A stretch of 64,000 nt of DNA, from contig JAWPMV010000001.1 of the NCBI GenBank assembly GCA_033391075.1, positions 496,001 through 560,000 of the forward strand, read 5' to 3'. Both the position numbers and the translations under genes were made by a program. Under the pieces are notes generated by a model, which searched no databases, was not told the DNA's origin, and saw only the letters and a list, made by a program, of their open reading frames with translations. This DNA comes from Bacteroidia bacterium. GTDB taxonomy: Bacteria; Bacteroidota; Bacteroidia; J057. Positions 16,939 to 23,519 of the stretch are shown here, one piece after another; position 1 is the stretch's first letter, and each line of letters starts with the position of its first letter.

Positions 16939-17517
16939 TCAACCTAATAATTTGTGCAATAGAGAGTAAATGGCCTTATACAATTGATTGGGTTTTAAGG
17001 TCCTCCAGTTTAACGCATCTGTTTTGTCACTCCAGTACAAGTACTGTGAGATCCCATAGGCCCTCATCTCTTCCTTTAATTCCTTTCGCAACCTCAGCGC
17101 AAAGATCCAACCATCCTCCAGTTCATCTTCTACTGCTCGATAGTAATCATCTTCCTCAAGATAAATATGAAAAACATTTTCGCAAATCAGAATGAATTTA
17201 TTTATTCCATTATCTATCAGGTAACTCAGGCAATTTTCAGATAAAAGTCTGTAATCATTGTCGAAAAGATCATTCCATTCACCAAATAACTCAATGATTG
17301 CGTATCCTTCCTGGTAATTTGCAAATAGTATTTTAACCAACAAACTTTCAGAGCCAATATCATCCCATAGAGGATGTGCAGGAATACTATTTACAGACCG
17401 GTCAAAGTAAAAAAGGTTGTGTTCAATCCCATGAAAAGGGGAATTTGGGTCTTTTTCATGACTATAAGCTTCCAACCAACCATAAAATGGCTCAATATCA
17501 TGCAATTCGCTTGGCAT
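16939..17517 (-). CDS. Cytoplasmic protein of unknown function, operon with LysM protein
   Basis: 192 residues, acidic, no signal peptide or membrane helix. The sequence alternates strands and helices (YAIIELFGEWNDLF, NKFILICENVFHIYLEEDDYY), a pattern of a small alpha/beta domain, but there is no nucleotide-binding or catalytic motif that I recognise. It is the first gene of a two-gene minus-strand transcript with the thioredoxin-like/LysM gene, separated by only 4 bases. A role related to that protein is possible but not shown by the sequence. Confidence 0.65.
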   Translation of the reverse strand: MPSELHDIEPFYGWLEAYSHEKDPNSPFHGIEHNLFYFDRSVNSIPAHPLWDDIGSESLLVKILFANYQEGYAIIELFGEWNDLFDNDYRLLSENCLSYLIDNGINKFILICENVFHIYLEEDDYYRAVEDELEDGWIFALRLRKELKEEMRAYGISQYLYWSDKTDALNWRTLKPNQLYKAIYSLLHKLLG

Positions 17518-17666
17518 GTATGAAATATATTCTTTATTTAATACGTAAATTTACAAAGCTTACTGTAGAGCAGCAGCAAATGTTTCGTTTTTACCCACGT
17601 TCAAAGACATTTGTGAAACCCTCTGCTTGATAATCTCGTTATTATCACTGGCTTTAATGAGCATCT

Positions 17667-18560
17667 ATGTTAGTACGTCATTCCCTAACTCTCACAATGT
17701 TAGCTGTGTGGGCTGTATTCCTACCTGCACAGACTTCCCCCAAAATCGACACCCTGGTGACCGATGAAGGAGCAACCAATATGTTGCTCAACATCAAAAT
17801 CCCCTCAGGTGAGATGTATCTTACCAGTTCAGGCATTTGTGGAAAGTCTCTTTCCAAATTGGCCTCCAACTCAGATGATGCAGAACATAAATACGACCAT
17901 AATGTCGAAATGAATGGGACAGTCAGTCGATTTATTAATGTCGAGTATCCCAAGAACAAAGCCGCAATCAATAGCAATTCTACTGCGACCCTCAGGCTCG
18001 CAAATCCCGTTACCGAAAATTTTCGAAGTGAATACAAGCAGGACCCCAGTCTGGATACAGAATTGAAACTGGATTTGGGATCAGGGGGAGCATGGTTAGA
18101 CCTTTCTGCTATGAGTGTAAAGAAGGTTCAGATCAATTCTGCCTTCTCCGATGTGGTACTTTCCTATAATAGACCTAATTTTGTACGGATGGACGAAATG
18201 GACATCCATGTTGCCAGGGCTAAGATCGTATTGAAAAACCTTGAACAAGCCCGTGCAAAAAAGGTTCATATCAGAAATGAGATGGGAGAAACCAAAATCA
18301 TCATAGGAGACAAAGGTAGACCCGGGTCAAAAATCCATGTAAAATCAGGTGTAGGAGACTGCATGATTGTTATTGATAAAGACCAGCCTACCAAGATCGT
18401 CCTTTCAGGCGGGATGTTTTCAAAGATAGAAGTAGATGATTCCTTCAAAGAACATGGCGAAGGAACTTATGTAAATGCTGCCTATCATTACAACCCTGCC
18501 AAGTGCACGACAGTCTTTTGTGAAGTAGACCTTGGAAACATCTCTCTGATGGCCAAGTAA
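17667..18560 (+). CDS. Exported strand-rich protein upstream of an ABC exporter
   Basis: 297 residues with an N-terminal signal-like segment (about 1-21, ending LPAQ). The mature part consists largely of short strands with regular Ser, Asp and Lys turns (VKKVQINSAFSDVVLSYN, KKVHIRNEMGETKIIIGDKG), resembling the beta-helical DUF4097-type exported proteins, though I cannot confirm this. No catalytic motif. The ABC transporter ATPase gene starts 25 bases after its stop on the same strand, so the three genes 17667-20876 probably form one operon. A divergent minus-strand gene starts at 17517. Confidence 0.65.
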   Translation: MLVRHSLTLTMLAVWAVFLPAQTSPKIDTLVTDEGATNMLLNIKIPSGEMYLTSSGICGKSLSKLASNSDDAEHKYDHNVEMNGTVSRFINVEYPKNKAAINSNSTATLRLANPVTENFRSEYKQDPSLDTELKLDLGSGGAWLDLSAMSVKKVQINSAFSDVVLSYNRPNFVRMDEMDIHVARAKIVLKNLEQARAKKVHIRNEMGETKIIIGDKGRPGSKIHVKSGVGDCMIVIDKDQPTKIVLSGGMFSKIEVDDSFKEHGEGTYVNAAYHYNPAKCTTVFCEVDLGNISLMAK

Positions 18561-18585
18561 AACTTTCAGGACGTACACACAGAAC

Positions 18586-19521
18586 ATGAACGAAAATTTT
18601 TTACGAATTGACAATGTAAGCAAAGCCTATGATGACTACCTCGCGGTAAACCAGGTTTCGCTGAATATCCCTAAAGGGAAAATTTATGGCCTCCTCGGCC
18701 CAAATGGAGCAGGAAAAACTTCCACCATTAGAATGATCACCCGCATCACTGTACCTGATAGCGGGACTATTTATTTTAATGGAGAAGAACTTGCCGAAAA
18801 GCATAGCCGGGATACCGGATATATGCCCGAAGAAAGAGGCCTCTACAAAAAAATGAAAGTCCTGGAGCAGATTACCTATTTGCTCAGCTTGAAAGGACTC
18901 CCTACCTCAGAAGCCAAAGCAGCAGGCATCGATTGGCTGGAAAGACTCGGCCTTACGGATTGGAGCAACAATAAAGTTACCGACCTGTCCAAAGGTATGC
19001 AGCAAAAGGTGCAGTTCATCTCAACCATTGCGCACAAGCCTCGCCTCCTGATCTTGGATGAACCCTTCTCCGGACTCGACCCGGTCAATACCAAATTGAT
19101 CGAAAAAGAGATTTTCCGCCTCAAAGATGAAGGAACAACTATCATTTTCTCTACCCACCGCATGGAACAGGTGGAAGAACTCTGTGATTATATCGCTTTG
19201 ATGAGTCAGGGGAAATTGATGTTGGAAAATGAGATTACACAGGTAAGAAAGGATTTTCAAAAGCAGGTATATCATATCAGCTTTCTGGGAGATAAACAGC
19301 ATTTGATGGCTGTACCCGGTCTTGAAATCCTTGAGATTACCGACAAACAGGCAAAAGTTGAACTTTCAGGTGGAGAAGGAGATCGCAATGATCTGCTGAG
19401 ACGTCTGGCTGATTCTCCTTTGGAGATTCTGAGCTTTGCCCTGCATTTGCCCCGCCTCAATGAAATCTTCATTGAATTAGTGGGTGGCAACAAAAGTCTC
19501 AACCGCAAGGAGACTGTATAA
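18586..19521 (+). CDS. ABC transporter ATP-binding protein (NatA-like)
   Basis: 311 residues. Walker A GPNGAGKT (38-45), signature LSKGMQQ (134-140), Walker B LLILDEP (154-160) and switch His191 in STHRMEQ. The Q-loop position reads GYMPEERGLYKKM, in which Glu replaces the usual Gln, as seen in the NatA/YhaQ subgroup. The C-terminal ~90 residues match the DUF4162-type extension of that subgroup. It would power the permease encoded by the next gene (50 bases downstream). NatA-type pairs export sodium, drugs or peptides; the substrate here is not evident. Confidence 0.93.
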   Translation: MNENFLRIDNVSKAYDDYLAVNQVSLNIPKGKIYGLLGPNGAGKTSTIRMITRITVPDSGTIYFNGEELAEKHSRDTGYMPEERGLYKKMKVLEQITYLLSLKGLPTSEAKAAGIDWLERLGLTDWSNNKVTDLSKGMQQKVQFISTIAHKPRLLILDEPFSGLDPVNTKLIEKEIFRLKDEGTTIIFSTHRMEQVEELCDYIALMSQGKLMLENEITQVRKDFQKQVYHISFLGDKQHLMAVPGLEILEITDKQAKVELSGGEGDRNDLLRRLADSPLEILSFALHLPRLNEIFIELVGGNKSLNRKETV

Positions 19522-19571
19522 GCTCCTTTTTCCAAAATTTCTCCATCTCCCCTAAATCAGAACATCACGAC

Positions 19572-20876
19572 ATGGACAAAATAGGCATCATATTTAAAAG
19601 AGAATATCTCAATATGGTCAGGAAGAAGAGCTTCTTGCTGGCTACCTTTTTAGTACCCCTGGGATTTGCCGCATTGATCGGTATTCAGGTGGCATCGGCG
19701 GTTTTTGTCGAAAAAGAAAATTATGATCTACTGATTGTAGAAGACGACACTTATGCGATTACAAGTCGCATAAATAAAGGTGAAAACTTCAAAGTAATTC
19801 CCATAAAACCGAAACGTGATTTCATCGCGCAGCGGGATAGTTTGCTTGAGCGGGTAAAGAAAAATGAGAACGAAGTTTACCTCTATTATCCAGCAACTTA
19901 TCTGGAAAAAGAAAATATTACAGCTACACTTCATAGCTCCAAAAAACTCAGTCAGCAAGTAAGACGTGAAGTTGAGCGCAAACTGGAGCGAGCGATCAAA
20001 GACTATAAGACTGAACTCGTTGGAATCAGCAAAGAGCAGTTGGATAAGACCGATTTTGAATTGGATCTCCAGACCAAAAGTGGTGAAACGGAAAATAGTA
20101 CCAGCGAAATCATGGCTTTGGCTGTCGGTGCAGGTACAGCCATCATCATTTATATGTTGATTGCGATTTATGGCGGAATTTTAATGCAGGGAGTAATAGA
20201 GGAGAAAGCCAACAGGATTGTTGAGGTCATTGTTTCCTCTGTAAGACCTTTTCAATTGCTAATGGGGAAAACCCTTGCACTGGCCTCCGTTGCGATCACT
20301 CAGCTCATCTTATGGGGCTTGTTATCTATGGTAGTCTATTTAATCATGATACCCTTTATCGCAAGTTCTGGAATTAATCCTTCCGATCTTCAACAGCCGG
20401 GTATGGAAATGTCTGCCAGCGAAGCGGAAAATATGCTGATCGAATTGAGAAGTGCCAATTGGAATGTCCTCTGGTTCTTTCCTATCTATTTCCTCGGAGG
20501 ATTTTTCCTCTATGGATCTTTGATGGCAGCTGCTGGTTCAGCCGTTGATAATATTCAGGATGCACAGCAATTTACCATCCCCATTACCCTTCCTTTGATG
20601 TTGCCTTTATTTTTCTATCCCAACATCATCCAGAATCCCAATGGAATGTTTGCATCCATTACCTCGCATATACCCTTTTTCTCACCCATGATTATGCCTA
20701 TGCGAATAGGCCTGGGCTCCGTCCCCTGGTGGGAAATCGCCTTGTCAATAGTTATCCTTATTCTATCCTTCCTGGCTTGTGTGTGGGTCTCTGCAAAGAT
20801 TTACCGCACGGGTATTCTCATGTATGGAAAGAAACCGAGCTTCAAGGAGATATTCAAGTGGTTGAGGTACAATTAG
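19572..20876 (+). CDS. ABC-2 type permease (NatB-like)
   Basis: 434 residues. One N-terminal membrane helix (about 20-42), a large extracytoplasmic domain (about 45-175), then five or six C-terminal membrane helices. The segment VIEEKANRIVEVIVSSVRP with LLMGK after the second helix is the hallmark of the NatB/YhaP branch of ABC-2 permeases. It pairs with the ATPase encoded immediately upstream to form a homodimeric exporter. The gene is followed by an octamer-repeat hairpin at 20898. The upstream exported protein (17667) may be a partner or substrate-linked protein. Confidence 0.9.
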   Translation: MDKIGIIFKREYLNMVRKKSFLLATFLVPLGFAALIGIQVASAVFVEKENYDLLIVEDDTYAITSRINKGENFKVIPIKPKRDFIAQRDSLLERVKKNENEVYLYYPATYLEKENITATLHSSKKLSQQVRREVERKLERAIKDYKTELVGISKEQLDKTDFELDLQTKSGETENSTSEIMALAVGAGTAIIIYMLIAIYGGILMQGVIEEKANRIVEVIVSSVRPFQLLMGKTLALASVAITQLILWGLLSMVVYLIMIPFIASSGINPSDLQQPGMEMSASEAENMLIELRSANWNVLWFFPIYFLGGFFLYGSLMAAAGSAVDNIQDAQQFTIPITLPLMLPLFFYPNIIQNPNGMFASITSHIPFFSPMIMPMRIGLGSVPWWEIALSIVILILSFLACVWVSAKIYRTGILMYGKKPSFKEIFKWLRYN

Positions 20877-20897
20877 CATAGCTAATTGCAAGTGTTG

Positions 20898-20969
20898 GCG
20901 TGTTAGTGTTTTAGGGTATTAGCGATAATTTTTTTAGAATAACGCTAAGCCTCTGATACTCTAACACGC
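20898..20969. repeat. Octamer-periodic inverted repeat, unit A
   Basis: Two 27-base arms (20898-20924 and 20943-20969) are complementary at 21 of 27 positions and flank an AT-rich loop. The left arm is built of 8-base units GTnTTAGn, the right of the complementary nCTAAnAC type. It starts 22 bases after the permease stop codon and could act as a terminator or stabiliser. Related units lie at 21047, 21781, 22464 and 47524. Confidence 0.7.
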
Positions 20970-21046
20970 TTCTGCATTTATACATCTATTCATGGAATCG
21001 CATAGCCTGTATGTACCCAAAACTTCCTTTCATCCCTGCAAAACCA

Positions 21047-21093
21047 GAACACGAGAACACCTGAACCCAAGAACCCTAATACTCTAACACGCC
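21047..21093. repeat. Tandem octamers GAACACnn
   Basis: Successive 8-base units GAACACGA, GAACACCT, GAACCCAA, GAACCCTA followed by ATACTCTAACACGCC. The 3' part (21074-21092) is complementary to 20898-20916 at 17 of 19 positions, a better match than the adjacent right arm of unit A, so alternative pairings exist. The rest of the 20877-21208 gap holds no ORF. Confidence 0.65.
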
Positions 21094-21156
21094 TTCACTT
21101 CCGCACGTTAAAACAATCCCCCTGCACGCTTATTCATTAGTGCTAAACAGGCCAGC

Positions 21157-21208
21157 AATCGTGGCGTATGTTTGATTAAACAACAGTCAAACATTTTAAG
21201 TCACGATT
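21157..21208 (+). promoter_or_regulatory. Inverted repeat abutting the lipoprotein start codon
   Basis: AATCGTG (21157-21163) and TGTTTGA (21169-21175) are mirrored by TCAAACA (21187-21193) and CACGATT (21202-21208); the last base of the repeat directly precedes the ATG at 21209. The left arm also contains an exact -7 element TATGTTTG (21167-21174) without a clear -33 box. If that promoter is used the repeat is an operator; if transcription starts further upstream it is an RNA hairpin that could block ribosome access. Confidence 0.5.
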
Positions 21209-21778
21209 ATGAGCAAGCCCCAACTTTTCAACCTGATCAAACTGTTTAGCCTCAGTATAGCAGCTTCCTTATTTCTATCTTCATGTGTAGTCGACCAGGG
21301 ACCAATAGGCCCTCCCGGACGAGATGGACGTGATGGAAATGCAGAAGTATTTAGCATCAATTATCTCGCAGAAGAATCCGATTGGTATGATGTAGGTTTT
21401 CCTGGTGATCCCGGATATTACATCGCCCTCGATCTGGATGTTCCTGAAATTGACCAGGACATTGTAGAAAATGGAGTTGTACTCGTTTACTATCGCGAGA
21501 CCCCAACCAACGCCTGGACAACCCTGCCTTATACCTTTATCTCTCACGATCCTGAGTACATCGAAAAACTCGATATGATCTATGCCCTCGAATTCGTAGG
21601 AATTCAAAGCATGGCCTCAGACCGCAGCGCAGTTCCTTATACCGGTACCTTCCGCGTCATTGTAGCGCCCGGTATTGGCTTAGGCAAGAGTGCCAGTGGT
21701 AAAGTGGATCTTTCCTATGAATCAGTAGCCAAGCAACTCGGTATTACCGAAGACATGCAAAGCTTCCGGTCGATATAG
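21209..21778 (+). CDS. Lipoprotein with short collagen-like segment
   Basis: 189 residues. The signal peptide ends in LSSC with lipidated Cys26. Directly after it is a short collagen-like Gly-x-y stretch, GPIGPPGRDGRDGN (31-44), which acts as a spacer in a widespread group of Bacteroidota lipoproteins. The remaining ~140 residues are strand-rich with Trp and Tyr and no catalytic motif. Surface or periplasmic exposure on the outer membrane is expected; function is unknown. The start is fixed by the signal peptide. Octamer-repeat hairpins lie on both sides of the gene. Confidence 0.8.
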   Translation: MSKPQLFNLIKLFSLSIAASLFLSSCVVDQGPIGPPGRDGRDGNAEVFSINYLAEESDWYDVGFPGDPGYYIALDLDVPEIDQDIVENGVVLVYYRETPTNAWTTLPYTFISHDPEYIEKLDMIYALEFVGIQSMASDRSAVPYTGTFRVIVAPGIGLGKSASGKVDLSYESVAKQLGITEDMQSFRSI

Positions 21779-21780
21779 AA

Positions 21781-21864
21781 GAGTGTTAGCGTACTAGTGT
21801 GTTAGGGTTCAAGGGTGATAAATATCCTTCCCTAACACACTAGCACCCTAAAACACAAACACTC
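21781..21864. repeat. Octamer-periodic inverted repeat, unit B
   Basis: It begins 2 bases after the lipoprotein stop codon. The core arms CTAGTGTGTTAGGG (21794-21807) and CCCTAACACACTAG (21830-21843) are perfectly complementary over 14 bases, and outer 8-base units (GTGTTAGC, CTAAAACA, CAAACACT) extend the pairing imperfectly. It fills most of the gap to the next gene. Confidence 0.8.
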
Positions 21865-21900
21865 ATCATTTACCCCTACAACCTTCTAACAACTACAAAC

Positions 21901-22458
21901 ATGAAAAGCAAAGCCCTGTTAATTGTAATTATCAGCCTATTCTCATTTTTTACCAGCCAGGCCCAAAGAAATCTCGCTCCCGAATTTGACAGCCGACATA
22001 AAAACATCTATGCCGAACTTTTTGGGAGTAATATCATCGCAGGTGTAAACTTTGATATGCGCCTCAATAAAGGCCAGAACGACGGTATCGGATTTCGCGT
22101 AGGTGTGGGAGGTCTCAGTGTTTCAGGCGTAGACCAAAACACAGAACTTAGCGTAGGAGTCGTAACCTTTCCTTTGGAAATAAATACCGTAGTCGGCAAG
22201 CGTCGTAGCAGCCTGATCGCAGGTGCAGGACTCTTACCCATCTACGCCACTGTTTCTGGTCAGGGAGAACTCACCAATTACGAATATGTATCCGGTGATG
22301 GTTTTGGCCTGGCAGGAGGATTCCTTACCCTGGGATACCGACATCAACCCCTCAAAAATGGAATCATGTTTCAATTCAACTGGAACCCTATGATCCTCAG
22401 AGGAAGTGGATTCAATGCCGGATGGATCGGTCTGGGAGTGGGAGTGGGTTTCAAGTAA
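21901..22458 (+). CDS. Outer-membrane beta-barrel protein, function unknown
   Basis: 185 residues with a signal peptide (1-21, ending SQAQ). The mature protein alternates short amphipathic strands with Gly and Asn turns (GIGFRVGVGGLSV, IMFQFNWNPMI) and ends in GLGVGVGFK, an aromatic-containing terminal strand of the kind recognised by the BAM machinery. Its size fits an 8-strand barrel of the OmpA/OmpW size class. No functional residues can be named. It may be cotranscribed with the collagen-like lipoprotein gene if the hairpin between them does not terminate. Confidence 0.78.
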   Translation: MKSKALLIVIISLFSFFTSQAQRNLAPEFDSRHKNIYAELFGSNIIAGVNFDMRLNKGQNDGIGFRVGVGGLSVSGVDQNTELSVGVVTFPLEINTVVGKRRSSLIAGAGLLPIYATVSGQGELTNYEYVSGDGFGLAGGFLTLGYRHQPLKNGIMFQFNWNPMILRGSGFNAGWIGLGVGVGFK

Positions 22459-22463
22459 GAGAC

Positions 22464-22544
22464 GTGTTGGTGTGTTAGGGTGTTTGTGTATTAGAGATAA
22501 GAGCAATCAAACACTAACACCCTAATACTCACAACCGCTAACAC
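22464..22544. repeat. Octamer-periodic inverted repeat, unit C
   Basis: It begins 5 bases after the barrel gene stop. The left part is four 8-base units (GTGTTGGT, GTGTTAGG, GTGTTTGT, GTATTAGA); the right part contains CTAACACC, CTAATACT and CTAACAC in the opposite sense. Several registers of pairing are possible. Confidence 0.7.
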
Positions 22545-22580
22545 TTAAGTCATATAGTTCAGACCCAAATAAGCAGCGAT

Positions 22581-22606
22581 GCCAGTCCTCCGGGGCTGGC
22601 TTTTTG
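22581..22606 (+). terminator. Terminator before fdhD
   Basis: GCCAG (22581-22585) pairs with CTGGC (22596-22600), with additional G/C pairing inside, followed by TTTTTG. It separates the barrel-protein transcript from fdhD. Confidence 0.65.
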
Positions 22607-22652
22607 TGTAGGATGTCGGGGCTTTTAGCTATCTTGAAGTAAATCTTTAGGC

Positions 22653-23519
22653 ATGAGGCAAGAGATAGAGAAAATACAGGCGCCGGCACAGATCCAGAAG
22701 GTGTTGACGGTGGATGCTAAAGGCATAGAAGAGAGAAATGACCTCCTCGCTGTAGAATCTCCTTTGGAGATCCGATTGGGATACGGGAAGAAAGAAGCGC
22801 GTGCTCAAAAGAGCATCAGCATCACTATGCGAACCCCAGGACATGACCTGGAATTGAGCATGGGATTTTTATTTGGGGAAGGGATCATTCGGGCTAAAGA
22901 GGATATCCATACGATTCGACATTGTACAGATCAGGGGAAGGAAGAGAGCAAGGGAAATGTGGTTAGGGTGGAACTTGCAGAAAACTGCCAACCTGACTTG
23001 AAGAAGCTGGAGCGTCAGTTTTATACGACTTCCAGTTGCGGACTTTGTGGTAAAGCTTCCATTGAGGCGATACGAGATTTGCATTGCGAATTCATTCCCC
23101 TGAAAAAAAACTGGATAAAGTCGGATTTGATTCATAGTCTGGGGGAAAAAGTACAAGAAAAACAACAAATTTTTAGCCATACAGGAGGCCTGCATGCAGC
23201 AGCCTTTTTCAATGAAGCCGGAGAATTCTTACGCTTGCGAGAAGATGTCGGGAGGCACAATGCCCTGGACAAACTTATCGGAGCAGAATTCTATGAAGGA
23301 AAATTACCAGCAGAGGACAAAATTCTTTTTCTTAGTGGAAGGATCAGTTTTGAGCTGGTACAAAAAGCCCTGGCAGCGGGCATAGCTTTGATCGTAGCAG
23401 TAGGTGCTCCTTCAAGCCTGGCTGTCGAATTGGCGGAGGAAAGTGGGATCAGTCTGATCGGTTTCGCCCGTCAACATCGATTCAATATTTATACACATTC
23501 TCAAAGACTACATCTATAA
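22653..23519 (+). CDS. fdhD: Formate dehydrogenase accessory sulfurtransferase FdhD
   Basis: 288 residues, cytoplasmic. FdhD takes sulfur from a cysteine desulfurase and transfers it to the molybdenum bis-pyranopterin guanine dinucleotide cofactor before insertion into formate-dehydrogenase-type enzymes. The catalytic pair is C129-x2-C132 in SSCGLCGKAS; other family blocks are RTPGHDLELSMGFLFGEGII and FLRLREDVGRHNALDKLIG. The length is normal. The stop codon is immediately followed by the ATG of the molybdoenzyme gene, so both are one operon and the client is clear. Confidence 0.96.
   Translation: MRQEIEKIQAPAQIQKVLTVDAKGIEERNDLLAVESPLEIRLGYGKKEARAQKSISITMRTPGHDLELSMGFLFGEGIIRAKEDIHTIRHCTDQGKEESKGNVVRVELAENCQPDLKKLERQFYTTSSCGLCGKASIEAIRDLHCEFIPLKKNWIKSDLIHSLGEKVQEKQQIFSHTGGLHAAAFFNEAGEFLRLREDVGRHNALDKLIGAEFYEGKLPAEDKILFLSGRISFELVQKALAAGIALIVAVGAPSSLAVELAEESGISLIGFARQHRFNIYTHSQRLHL

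Noticed and set aside
20898-22544. Periodic repeats considered as a CRISPR array or telomere-like array
   Set aside because: Units are 8 bases, imperfect, arranged in inverted arms and broken by genes; there are no spacers of constant length and no cas genes.
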